Shown in pieces: positions 1 to 6,420 of a stretch of 12,692 bases of DNA. This stretch comes from Methylobacterium sp. (GTDB taxonomy: Bacteria > Pseudomonadota > Alphaproteobacteria > Rhizobiales > Beijerinckiaceae). The position numbers and the translations under genes were made by a program. The first letter of the stretch is position 1. Each line of letters starts with the position of its first letter. The notes under the pieces were generated by a model. The model was not told where the DNA came from, did not search any database, and worked only from the letters and a program-made list of their open reading frames with translations. Location of the stretch: NCBI GenBank assembly GCA_021154065.1, contig JAJKJG010000051.1:1-12692 (forward strand). The letters run 5' to 3'.

Positions 1-54
1 CGCGGCAAAGCTGTCGCGGGGGCTGCAAGCGCCCCGATCCTGTCCCTGATCATG
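1..54 (-). CDS. Possible 5' end of a gene leaving the left edge
   Basis: An ATG at 54-52 is preceded, on the minus strand, by GGGGGAAAGACC, which could serve as a ribosome binding site. It opens a frame reading MIRDRIGALAAPATALPR to the window edge. The frame is only 18 codons long and has no recognisable family. The less GC-rich DNA upstream (100-260) would suit a promoter. It could equally be chance. The sequence to the left of the window would settle it. Confidence 0.2.
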
Positions 55-300
55 GTCTTTCCCCCGGGTGGCGGCGCAACGCCGCGCGATGTTGGGGAGA
101 ATCCGGACATTACGCAAAACGAGGTTCGGCCGCTCTCCCAGCCACCACTCTGCGTTAACGAATGTGTCGGAAGTTTGCGAACTGGCGCCATGACCAAGTA
201 GTTCGATCGGCCGAGACTGGCAATAAACCTGCATCCATCGCGGGATCTACATGTTTCCGTCGCGAAGGAACCTAGTCCTCCCTGCGGTCGACTTCCTGCA

Positions 301-331
301 CGCCTGGCTATGCTTGACGTAGCGTCAGGCG
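301..331. other. Imperfect hairpin downstream of CFA synthase
   Basis: CGCCTG (301-306) and GCTA (307-310) pair with TAGC (320-323) and CAGGCG (326-331). This gives a 10-bp stem with a two-base bulge (324-325) and a nine-base loop. It lies about 145 bases beyond the CFA synthase stop and has no clean T-run on either strand, so it is not a standard intrinsic terminator. It may be a transcript-end structure, a repeat remnant, or chance. Confidence 0.3.
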
Positions 332-474
332 TTCTCATGCGGCCTCGGAAGCGCGGGCATTGCCGCGCCGCTCCCGCCGCGCCCTCAGGCCCGGGCATGA
401 TCAGCCCGAAGGCCGCAACCCGATGGCCGCGCCGGATCCAGCCTGTCGCGATGCGCCCCTTTTCGCGCGCTCAG

Positions 475-1755
475 TCAGCCGCCAGCGCGCTCCGCAGGCG
501 TGGCGCCTTGCCCTTCCCTCAGCACCTTGAGCCGCTCGGGCTCGATCGCGCGATAGCGCCGCTGCGTCTCGACGAGGTAGTCGCGCACGATCGGCGCGGC
601 GTCGCGCCGTCGCGCGAGCTGCATGTGGAAGACGAGCTGCGAGCCGGTGCGGAACATCATCTCGGCCGAGATGAGGTAGAACTCCCACATCCGGCAGAAG
701 CGCTCGTCGTACATCGCCGCGATCGCCGTCCGGTTCGCCTCGAATCGCCCGTGCCACTCGCGCAGAGTCTTGGCGTAGTGAACGCGCAGGAACTCGAGGT
801 CGGTGACCCACAGGCTCGCCTGCTCGACGACCGGGAAGACCTCCGACAGCGCCGGCGAATAGGCGCCCGGGAAGATGTACTTGCGCAGCCACGGGCTCGC
901 CGTGCCGGGCGGGCTCATATGGCCGATCGAGTGCAGCAGCATCAGGCCGTCGTCCGCCATCAGCGCGTTCACCTTGGCGAAGAACTCCGGATAGTGCTGC
1001 ACGCCGACGTGCTCGAACATGCCGACCGAGACGATGCGGTCGAAGCGCCGATCCATGTGGCGGTAGTCGAGGAGCTCGAAGCGGACCCGCTCGGAAAGCC
1101 CGGCGCGCTGCGCCTTCTCGTTCGACAGCGCGTGCTGCTCCTTCGACAGCGTCACGCCGGTGACGTCGACGGCCTCGATCGCCGCGAGATAAAGCGCGAG
1201 GTCGCCCCAGCCCGAGCCGATATCGAGCACCTTGAGGCCCGGCTCGAGGCGGAGCTTTGCCGCGATGAGGCGGAGCTTGTTGCGCTGCGCCTCCTCGAGC
1301 GTGTCGGTGTCATCGACGAAATAGGCGCAGGAGTACTGCATGCCCTCGTCGAGGAAGAGCCGGTAGAAGGCATTGCCGAGGTCGTAGTGGTGCGCGACAT
1401 TGGCCTGCGCCTCGCCGACCTTGTTTGCCTGCTGGAAGCGCTTGAGGCCGCGCGAGATCCGCCGCAGCACCTTCTGCAGCGGATAGGCGCCGAGCGACAG
1501 CCGGTTCATCGAGAACAGCGTCAGGAAGTCGCGCAGGCTCGACTCCGGAAACGACATCCGGCCGTCCATGTAGGCCTCGCCGGCATGGAGCTCCGGGTTG
1601 AGGAACAGCTTGTGATAGAGTGAGCGGTCGGTGAGCCGCATCGTCACCTGCGGCCCAGGCGCGCCTTCGAACACATGCACCTTGCCCTCGGCGTCGATCA
1701 CCTTGAGCGTGCCGATCCGCACGAACGATCTCAGCATGTGCGACAGCGGGAACAT
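475..1755 (-). CDS. cfa: Cyclopropane-fatty-acyl-phospholipid synthase
   Basis: This enzyme uses S-adenosylmethionine to add a methylene bridge across the double bond of unsaturated acyl chains in membrane phospholipids, which stabilises the membrane under stress. The product is 426 residues, close to the family norm. An N-terminal lipid-binding region is followed by a class I methyltransferase fold with SAM motif VLDIGSGWG near 176-184. Further family motifs are YSCAYF at 141-146 (C143), VGMFEHVG with E248, LLHSIG with H275, and the C-terminal WEFYLISAEMMFRTG with Y360. These match active-site positions of E. coli Cfa as I remember them. The ATG at 1755 is chosen because AGAGG sits six bases upstream; a longer frame begins at 1797. 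A BIME-like repeat lies upstream, between this gene and lpxD. Other SAM-dependent fatty-acid methyltransferases are related, so the exact product (cyclopropane or a methylated chain) is less certain than the family. Confidence 0.93.
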   Translation of the reverse strand: MFPLSHMLRSFVRIGTLKVIDAEGKVHVFEGAPGPQVTMRLTDRSLYHKLFLNPELHAGEAYMDGRMSFPESSLRDFLTLFSMNRLSLGAYPLQKVLRRISRGLKRFQQANKVGEAQANVAHHYDLGNAFYRLFLDEGMQYSCAYFVDDTDTLEEAQRNKLRLIAAKLRLEPGLKVLDIGSGWGDLALYLAAIEAVDVTGVTLSKEQHALSNEKAQRAGLSERVRFELLDYRHMDRRFDRIVSVGMFEHVGVQHYPEFFAKVNALMADDGLMLLHSIGHMSPPGTASPWLRKYIFPGAYSPALSEVFPVVEQASLWVTDLEFLRVHYAKTLREWHGRFEANRTAIAAMYDERFCRMWEFYLISAEMMFRTGSQLVFHMQLARRRDAAPIVRDYLVETQRRYRAIEPERLKVLREGQGATPAERAGG

Positions 1756-1829
1756 CGAAGACCTCTTGCGGGGCGCGTTGCGCCGCGTGCTTGCCACGCC
1801 GCCGACGAGAATTCCACCTGCGCCTGCTC

Positions 1830-1970
1830 GTCATTCCGGGGCCTCGCGGAGCGAGGAGCCCGGAACCCATAACCACGAATCTCTCCCATCAAACTGAAGC
1901 GGTCGTGCGCAATCGGCCGCGCCGGTGGTTATGGGTCCGGGCTCTCGCCTTCGGCGAGCCCCGGAACGAC
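1830..1970. repeat. BIME-like pair of inverted palindromic repeats
   Basis: Two arms, 1830-1876 and 1925-1970, are near-perfect inverted copies of each other. Both read GTC(A/G)TTCCGGGG at the outer end and CCCATAACCAC at the inner end, each on its own strand. Each arm also folds on itself: in the left arm GGGGCCTCGC faces GCGAGGAGCC, and in the right arm GGCTCTCGCC faces GGCGAGCCCC. The 48-base core between the arms is not obviously repeated. The layout resembles REP/BIME-type intergenic elements common in Rhizobiales chromosomes. It has no coding capacity of its own. It sits after the lpxD stop and before the CFA synthase start, so it could end or stabilise the lpxD transcript. Confidence 0.85.
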
Positions 1971-2000
1971 AGCGCGGGCTAAGAGCGCGATGTCGAGGCG

Positions 2001-3059
2001 CTAGCCCTCGCCTCCGCCCGCCCCTCCGCTCGTCCCAGCGATCTTTTTCACGGCATGGTACTCGCGGAAGAAGTGGCGCATCGGCCGGGCCGGCGAGCCG
2101 CCCCATTTCCCTCCCGGCGGGACATCCGTCATGACCCCGGCGTCGGCGGCGATCTGCACCCCCTGGCCGAGGCGAAGATGCGGCGCGACCGCGGTCTGGC
2201 CGCCGACCGCGACGAAATCCTCGAGCGTCGTCGAGCCGGCGATCCCGACTTGCGCCACGATCACGCAATGCTTGCCGATGGTGACGTTATGGGCGATCTG
2301 GACGAGGTTATCGATCTTCGTCCCCTCCCCGATCAGCGTGTCGCGGCCGCTGCCGCGGTCGATCGTCGAATTCGCGCCGACCTCGACATCGTCGCCGACG
2401 ATCACGCGCCCGAGCTGCGGCACCTTGAGGTGCCCTTGCGGCCCCATCACGTAGCCGAAGCCGTCCTGGCCGATGCGCACGCCGGGGTGGAGGATGACGC
2501 GGTCGCCGAGCACCGCGTGGGCGACGGTGACCTGCGAGGCGATGGCGCAGTCGCGGCCGACGCGGACGCCCGGCCCGACGACGCTGTAGGCGCCGATGCG
2601 CGACCCCGCCCCGATCTCGGCGCCCGGCCCGACGACGGCGCCCGGATCGATGGCGACCCCCTCTCCGAGCCGGGCCGTCGGGTGGACGAGGGCGTGCGCC
2701 GACACGCCGCGCTCGCCGAAGCTCGATTGCGGCCGCGTCGCGTCCGGATAGAGTCGGGTCACGACCTCGGCGTAGGCGCGGTATGGCGCCCGGCACAGGA
2801 GGGCGACGGTGCCGGCCGGGACGCCGGCCGCGAACTTCGCCGAGACGAGACAGACGCCGGCCCGGGTCGCCGCGAGCGCGGCGGCATATTTCGGGTTGTC
2901 CATGTAGGCGATCTGGTCCTCGCGGGCGCCCTCGAGGGCGCCCGCCCCGCGCACCATGAAGCCGGCGTCGGCGCCATCCGGCAGCGCCGCGCCGGCGATC
3001 GCCGCGATCGCCTCGAGCGACAGCGCCCCGGAGGCTTCGATCGCGCTGGTGTCCGTCAT
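2001..3059 (-). CDS. lpxD: UDP-3-O-acylglucosamine N-acyltransferase LpxD
   Basis: LpxD transfers a 3-hydroxyacyl chain from acyl carrier protein to the 2-amino group of UDP-3-O-acylglucosamine, an early cytoplasmic step of lipid A synthesis. The 352-residue product is close to the usual length of about 340. An N-terminal substrate-binding domain (about 1-115) is followed by a left-handed beta-helix of hexapeptide repeats (about 120-310), for example [20 protein letters not shown]. The hallmark RIGQDGFGY lies at 195-203, and [12 protein letters not shown] carries H257, which matches the catalytic histidine of the family. A Gly-rich tail ends the protein. The ATG at 3059 follows GGAGG at four bases; an open frame extends to 3146 without better support. 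The usual partners (bamA, fabZ, lpxA, lpxB) are absent here. The gene is therefore a lone or second copy, and a related N-acyltransferase role cannot be excluded. Confidence 0.92.
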   Translation of the reverse strand: MTDTSAIEASGALSLEAIAAIAGAALPDGADAGFMVRGAGALEGAREDQIAYMDNPKYAAALAATRAGVCLVSAKFAAGVPAGTVALLCRAPYRAYAEVVTRLYPDATRPQSSFGERGVSAHALVHPTARLGEGVAIDPGAVVGPGAEIGAGSRIGAYSVVGPGVRVGRDCAIASQVTVAHAVLGDRVILHPGVRIGQDGFGYVMGPQGHLKVPQLGRVIVGDDVEVGANSTIDRGSGRDTLIGEGTKIDNLVQIAHNVTIGKHCVIVAQVGIAGSTTLEDFVAVGGQTAVAPHLRLGQGVQIAADAGVMTDVPPGGKWGGSPARPMRHFFREYHAVKKIAGTSGGAGGGEG

Positions 3060-3230
3060 CTCGCCTCCGTCACGGATGGGCGATGCCTTAGCACCGGGCG
3101 GGCGGCGGTGGGAAGTTCGGTCGGGGGCCTCGATAGAGGACCTCACTCGGCGGCGCTTTAGCCCGGATTGAACGATTCTGGAGCTGCGGGTAGCGCGTCA
3201 CGGCCGCCCCGGGTCGGCTATGGTCCGCCG

Positions 3231-3572
3231 ATGCTCGTCGCGCTCCTCACCGACATCCACGGCAACCGGGAGGCGCTCGACGCCTGTCTCGAGCACGCGC
3301 GCCGCCTGGGCGCCGCTCGCTTCGTGTTCCTCGGCGACTATGTCGGCTACGGCGCCGATCCCTCCTACCTCGTCGACACCGTATCCGGCATGGTCGAAAA
3401 AAGCGCCGTCGCGCTCCTCGGCAACCATGACGAGGCGATCGCAATCCCGTCCGAGACCATGAACCCGCTCGCCCGCGCGGCGATCGACTGGACGCGCGGG
3501 CGGCTTGACGCAGCGCAAGGCGCTTTCCTGCGGACACTCCCCTTGTTCCACCAGGAAGGCGAGCGCGTCTGA
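3231..3572 (+). pseudogene. Truncated metallophosphoesterase, N-terminal half only
   Basis: The 113-residue product begins like a calcineurin-type (YfcE/ApaH-like) phosphoesterase. It has the metal-binding motifs DIHGN (D8, H10), FLGDYVGYG (G35-D36) and LLGNHDE (N65, H66). Proteins of this kind are normally around 240 residues and need C-terminal histidines, usually in a GHTH/GHVH motif. Here the frame stops at 3570-3572, just after the region that normally precedes those histidines. None of the three plus-strand frames between the stop and the tRNA restores the missing half, so deletion or rearrangement is more likely than a point mutation. The ATG at 3231 begins the conserved domain directly and has no strong ribosome binding site; a TTG at 3168 opens the same frame. 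It diverges from lpxD. The fragment is unlikely to be an active enzyme. Confidence 0.8.
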
Positions 3573-3672
3573 TGCCGCCTGGCGCTTCGGGACGCGTCGC
3601 GGTTCGTCGCCCCGACGGGCCGGAGGTTGCATTGCGCCTTCCCGATCAAGCCTCTATATGGCGGCGCCAAGT

Positions 3673-3750
3673 CGGAGCGTAGCGCAGCCCGGTTAGCGCA
3701 CTAGTCTGGGGGACTAGGGGTCCCGAGTTCAAATCTCGGCGCTCCGACCA
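3673..3750 (+). tRNA. tRNA-Pro (anticodon GGG)
   Basis: All arms of the cloverleaf can be drawn. The acceptor stem CGGAGCG pairs with CGCTCCG, the D-stem is GCGC/GCGC, and the anticodon stem CTAGT/ACTAG encloses the loop CTGGGGG, giving anticodon GGG. The variable loop has five bases, and the T-stem CCGAG/CTCGG encloses TTCAAAT. Discriminator base A and an encoded CCA end the gene at 3750. It reads CCC/CCU proline codons. It stands between a broken phosphoesterase gene and an accessory-looking stretch, as expected of a tRNA used as an integration or recombination site. No second copy of its 3' end was seen in the window. Confidence 0.97.
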
Positions 3751-3897
3751 AAATTCTCTAAAACCGCCAGCTCGCTGGCAAGACCGGGCCGCCCTGCTTT
3801 TGGTGCGCGGCACTCGCGCAGTCGTTCTCTCGCGAGCCTTCAACGATCGCTCGGGATCAGTGGACGCTGCGGTGGCGCTCAATGAAGGACAGGGTGT

Positions 3898-4095
3898 TCA
3901 GAGATCGGCAATCTCCTCGGCATCCGCGCGAAGAAGGCCGACGGTATGGTGGCCCTCGACCGTCACTGGCTCGTTCGTCTGCCGGTCGTAGATTGTCCAT
4001 CCGCCAGCGTCGGGGCGAATGTCATAGCGCACGAGGCTCACGACGGCCGCGTCCCCGGTGCCAATGTCGACAGGCTCACCCACGTCTCGGCTCAT
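3898..4095 (-). CDS. Small conserved-looking hypothetical protein (65 aa)
   Basis: A 65-residue acidic, soluble protein without a signal peptide or membrane segment. The middle reads GGWTIYDRQTNEPVTVEGH and the tail DAEEIADL. This arrangement (WT-x-YD, a short polar turn, then an acidic helix) resembles small uncharacterised proteins I recall from Rhizobiales genomes, but I cannot name a family. The ATG at 4095 lies inside the end of the upstream membrane-protein gene, 20 bases before that gene's stop is complete, so the two are probably translated from one message with coupling. No strong ribosome binding site is visible before it. A longer in-frame opening to 4215 is Arg/Ser-rich and looks like out-of-frame sequence of the neighbour. 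Function unknown. Confidence 0.6.
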   Translation of the reverse strand: MSRDVGEPVDIGTGDAAVVSLVRYDIRPDAGGWTIYDRQTNEPVTVEGHHTVGLLRADAEEIADL

Positions 4096-4432
4096 AATGA
4101 AAGTCGCCCGGATCGTCCTCGGGGCTGATGGTCTCGAGCTGCAAGCCGTCGATGACCTCAGCCCGCCGCGCCTCGGCCAATCTGATGCCGGTGATGATCT
4201 CTCCGAGCGTGCCACGATTCGAGCCGACGAGCGCGACCGATCCCAGCACGGCGGCTATTCCGATCACCAGCGCGGACGCAGTGAACCAGAAAAAGCCCAC
4301 GAGCAGCAGAGCAAGGCCGACGCCCAACGCGGCTTTCGCAGCCATGTCAATCTTGCGGCAGCGCTCTGCACTGACGCGTAGGTCGTCGATCTCGGCTTCG
4401 AGGTCGGCGACCAACTGGTGCTGATCCAGCAT
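4076..4432 (-). CDS. Small membrane protein, hypothetical (118 aa)
   Basis: The product has three parts. Residues 1-30 form a charged helix with heptad-like spacing (LVADLEAEIDDLRVSAERCRK), probably a coiled coil. Residues about 33-72 form two hydrophobic segments, GVGLALLLVGFFWF and ALVIGIAAVLGSVALVG, separated by a short turn. The C-terminal part is a charged helix (about 76-100) with an acidic tail. This suggests an inner-membrane hairpin with both ends on the same side. I do not recognise a named family. AGGAGG lies about 15 bases before the ATG at 4432, which is further than usual, and no closer in-frame start was found. Its 3' end overlaps the following 65-residue gene by 20 bases, which suggests a shared transcript. 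Confidence 0.65.
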   Translation of the reverse strand: MLDQHQLVADLEAEIDDLRVSAERCRKIDMAAKAALGVGLALLLVGFFWFTASALVIGIAAVLGSVALVGSNRGTLGEIITGIRLAEARRAEVIDGLQLETISPEDDPGDFHYEPRRG

Positions 4433-4532
4433 GCGGGTACCGTCATGCCTCCTCGCTTAGCGCTCAAGCTGGAACGAGAAGCGCTCCGCCGACTTAGCCG
4501 AGAGCACCGCCTCGCAGCAACCGAAGGACGCC

Positions 4533-4685
4533 ATGCCCGTCATTTTCAAACGCAAAGTCATTCTCTCGCCGCCCGGCCTGATCCTGAAGGAAGGCAAGCC
4601 GCAGGCGACCGGAGTGCGACCCTCTCAACCTCGGCGCCTTCTTCGGCCTTGGAACGCACATCTTTGTCCCGGCTCCGCCGCATGA
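4533..4685 (+). CDS. Possible short ORF (50 aa), may be frameshifted
   Basis: ATG at 4533 follows GAAGGA at five bases, a good ribosome binding site. The first 27 residues (MPVIFKRKVILSPPGLILKE and onward) look like genuine protein. After about 4613 this frame turns Arg/Pro-rich and stops at 4683-4685. A neighbouring frame continues from 4615 with the more natural sequence CDPLNLGAFFGLGTHIFVP. A single-base frameshift around 4610-4616 would join the two into a protein of about 60 residues. I do not recognise it. It is divergent from the membrane-protein gene at 4432, sharing a 100-base upstream region. It may be a decayed gene or chance. Confidence 0.35.
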   Translation: MPVIFKRKVILSPPGLILKEGKPQATGVRPSQPRRLLRPWNAHLCPGSAA

Positions 4686-4866
4686 GGGCGCGGGACGGGC
4701 GCGAAGCAGATGAACGAGGCTAGTTGACGAGCGCTCGACAGAACTGGGTGCGGAGCACGAGGAAAAGCACGGCCCTGAAGAGCAGATGTCAGCCGGCGCT
4801 CGTGGCCTCTGAAAGTGCCAAAGCCAATCGATGATTCGGACCGATCACGGCGTGCATCCGGGCTGA

Positions 4867-4895
4867 TTGACACGCGCCCGAACGGGGCAGACGCT
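4867..4895 (+). promoter_or_regulatory. Possible sigma-70-type promoter for the propeptide/M14 unit
   Basis: A perfect TTGACA at 4867-4872 is followed after 17 bases by GACGCT at 4890-4895, a poor -10 match. It lies about 47 bases before the ATG of the propeptide-like gene. The -35 box and spacing are good, the -10 box is not. GC-rich alphaproteobacterial promoters often have weak -10 boxes, so this is a candidate only. Confidence 0.3.
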
Positions 4896-4941
4896 TCGGG
4901 CGCCCGGAGCCGTCCGGAGCCGCCGGACCAGCGGGAGTTCG

Positions 4942-5190
4942 ATGTCCCCATCCTCGACCGATTGGATCGTGCGCCTCTCCCCCCGAGAAGGCGCGACGAT
5001 CGAGGATCTTCTGGCGCTGCCTTATGCGCTCGACGTGTGGCAGCGGGACGCCGACTCGCTCGTCGCGAAGACGCCGGAAGCCACGCTGATCGAGATCCAA
5101 CGCCGCAAGCTCGCCTGCATCCAACGTCTTGGTACGGCGGCGGAGTTCGTGGCCGAAGCAAACAAGAAGGGGATGGGGACGTCGCGGTAA
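4942..5190 (+). CDS. Stand-alone M14-propeptide-like small protein (82 aa)
   Basis: An 82-residue soluble protein with no signal peptide. Residues about 20-63 align with residues about 17-60 of the carboxypeptidase encoded next to it. The shared features are a leucine-rich start, a conserved proline, the LDVW motif (30-33 here, 27-30 there), LV seven residues later, then EA and a final amphipathic helix. The L-D-x-W pattern followed by a short strand and a helix also recalls the activation peptide (Propep_M14) of metallocarboxypeptidases. The ATG at 4942 follows GGGAG at four bases; upstream in-frame sequence is Arg/Ser-rich and unlikely to be coding. The carboxypeptidase ATG lies 15 bases after this stop, so the two are probably one operon. 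The protein may inhibit or fold the enzyme in trans, or be an unrelated partner domain. The pairing is seen in the sequence; the role is inference. Confidence 0.7.
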   Translation: MSPSSTDWIVRLSPREGATIEDLLALPYALDVWQRDADSLVAKTPEATLIEIQRRKLACIQRLGTAAEFVAEANKKGMGTSR

Positions 5191-5205
5191 TCCGGAGGAA
5201 ATCTC

Positions 5206-6315
5206 ATGGATGAAATCATTGCCCGCATCACCAGCGAGGATCCGAATCGGTCGCTGCCTCAGCTCTTGAGCATGCCGCTGGGGCTTGACGTCTGGGAGTC
5301 GAAGCCGGAGCGGCTCGTGCTGCGTGCCACGGAGGCGGTGCTCGATCGCATCGGCAAGATGGGTTACCGCGTCGAGCCCGTCGTTCCGGTGAGCGAGCAT
5401 CTCACGACGTTTGCGACCAGCGCGGCGACCGATGGCTTCCATTCGGGAGAGAGCCTCGAGCAGGACATGCGGGAGCTCGCCGCGAGGCGGCCGGAGCTTG
5501 TCGAGATCAAGGAGATCGGGCGCAGCCTCGAGAACCGGCCGATCCTGGCACTCCGAATCGGCGAACGGAAGGCCGGCGTCCGCAAGCTTTTGTTCATGGG
5601 CTGCCATCACGCCCGGGAGTGGCTTGCCGTCGAGGTGCCGTTCCTGCTCGCGCGGGAGCTCATCGAGCGAGCGGACGAGGCTCCCATCGCCGGCTGGCTC
5701 GGCAACGGCGAGATCTGGATCGCACCGATGGTCAATCCCGACGGTCACGCGTTCTGCCGAGACCATAACCGGCTCTGGCGCAAGAACCGGCGCCCCAATC
5801 CGGACGGCTCGTTCGGCGTCGATCCCAATCGGAACTACGGCTACATGTGGGGCGTGCTCAACATCAACACGTCGAGCCACGTGCCGAGCGACGATACCTA
5901 TATCGGCCCGCGGGCCTTCTCCGAGCCGGAGACGAGAGCGATCCGCGACCTCGTCGCGGCAGAGAAGTTCGCCGGGCTGATCACCTACCACAGCTACTCG
6001 CAGTTGATCCTCTACCCGTGGGGCTACACCGTCGACGAGATCGTCGATCCCGTCGACCGGGCGGCGTTGAGCGGCCTCGCCAAGGACATGGCCGGCGCCA
6101 TCAAGGCCGTGCATGGCGTCGCGTACGTCCCCGAGCAGTCCTCGCAGCTGTACCGGACCGCCGGCGACACGACGGACTGGACCTATGGCACCTACGCCAT
6201 CCCGTCCTTCACCATCGAGCTCCGCCCGAGCTCGGCCGAGGAGGGAGGCTCGTGGTGCCGGCAAGCCAGATCGAGCCGACCTATCAGGAGAACCGCGCGG
6301 CGGCGTTCCTGCTGA
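5206..6315 (+). CDS. M14-family zinc carboxypeptidase, C-terminus frameshifted
   Basis: A metallocarboxypeptidase of the carboxypeptidase A/T type, removing C-terminal residues from peptides. Residues 1-70 form a propeptide-like region with LDVW at 27-30; the catalytic domain runs from about 78. Zinc ligands are H135 and E138 (HHAREW) and H262 (ITYHSYSQLILYPWG). Substrate-binding N208-R209 lie in DPNRNYG, NPDG is at 177-180, Y316 matches Tyr248 of carboxypeptidase A, and the catalytic glutamate is E338 in FTIELRP. Position 323, equivalent to the specificity residue 255, is threonine, so a basic-residue preference like carboxypeptidase B is unlikely. There is no signal peptide, so the enzyme is probably cytoplasmic, unusual for M14. 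GGAGG lies seven bases before the ATG. After G348 the reading frame departs from the family: the normal tail continues in another frame (see 6249-6398). As written, the 369-residue product ends with an Arg/Ser-rich tail. Confidence 0.9.
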   Translation: MDEIIARITSEDPNRSLPQLLSMPLGLDVWESKPERLVLRATEAVLDRIGKMGYRVEPVVPVSEHLTTFATSAATDGFHSGESLEQDMRELAARRPELVEIKEIGRSLENRPILALRIGERKAGVRKLLFMGCHHAREWLAVEVPFLLARELIERADEAPIAGWLGNGEIWIAPMVNPDGHAFCRDHNRLWRKNRRPNPDGSFGVDPNRNYGYMWGVLNINTSSHVPSDDTYIGPRAFSEPETRAIRDLVAAEKFAGLITYHSYSQLILYPWGYTVDEIVDPVDRAALSGLAKDMAGAIKAVHGVAYVPEQSSQLYRTAGDTTDWTYGTYAIPSFTIELRPSSAEEGGSWCRQARSSRPIRRTARRRSC

Positions 6316-6398
6316 TCGATCGTCTGCTCGCCCCCGGCGCCGCCAGGCCCGCCGGCCTGACCCGGTCGGCTTCGAAGCGTCCGCGGCGGCGCGGCTGA
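6249..6398 (+). other. Displaced C-terminal tail of the M14 carboxypeptidase
   Basis: From 6252 the frame shifted by one base reads VVPASQIEPTYQENRAAAFL and on to a TGA at 6396-6398. This is the usual end of M14 enzymes: a Gly-Gly-Phe-like turn, a P-x-x-I segment and a last helix. Adding one base between 6249 and 6251 would give GG-(F/L/V/I)-VVPAS and a continuous 397-residue protein. The tail ends in a basic stretch (KRPRRRG). It is either a real one-base deletion or a sequencing error. All catalytic residues lie before the shift. Confidence 0.8.
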
Positions 6399-6403
6399 GG
6401 GGG

Positions 6404-6420
6404 GCGCGGCTCAACCGCGC
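6404..6420. other. GC hairpin between convergent genes
   Basis: GCGCGG (6404-6409) pairs perfectly with CCGCGC (6415-6420) around a five-base loop, CTCAA, that contains the MerR stop. It lies just beyond the displaced carboxypeptidase stop, where the plus-strand unit meets the minus-strand housekeeping run. There is no T-run on either strand, so it is not a standard terminator, though it is the only stem-loop I see at this junction. Confidence 0.35.

Larger units (their letters stand above)
1..474. other. Intergenic region with no convincing gene
   Basis: No coding region here can be supported. A plus-strand frame is open from the left edge to a TAG at 199-201 (66 codons), but it has no recognisable domain. 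A short minus-strand start is listed separately. The stretch from about 100 to 260 is visibly less GC-rich than the rest of the window, as expected for promoter or spacer DNA. A hairpin lies at 301-331. I see no clear rho-independent terminator immediately after the CFA synthase stop. Confidence 0.5.

Noticed and set aside
310..1623. Long plus-strand ORF (437 codons)
   Set aside because: It lies opposite the CFA synthase. Its composition is Arg/Ala/Val/Glu-rich with no domain, as is usual for antisense frames in GC-rich DNA.
2055..3161. Long plus-strand ORF (368 codons)
   Set aside because: It is antisense to lpxD, low in complexity (Asp/Ala/Arg/Val) and without a recognisable domain.
3766..3779. 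Hairpin GCCAG-CTCG-CTGGC after the tRNA, considered as its terminator
   Set aside because: Only five base pairs and no T-run follows; too weak to call.
3646..3882. Minus-strand ORF of 78 codons across the tRNA
   Set aside because: It is the antisense of tRNA-Pro (RRDLNSGPLVPQTSALTGLRYAP), a well-known false protein produced by reading tRNA genes backwards.
3728..6410. Attachment-site direct repeats of the tRNA 3' end
   Set aside because: No second copy of the tRNA 3' end (TTCAAATCTCGGCGCTCC) and no integrase gene were seen, so an integrated element cannot be claimed.
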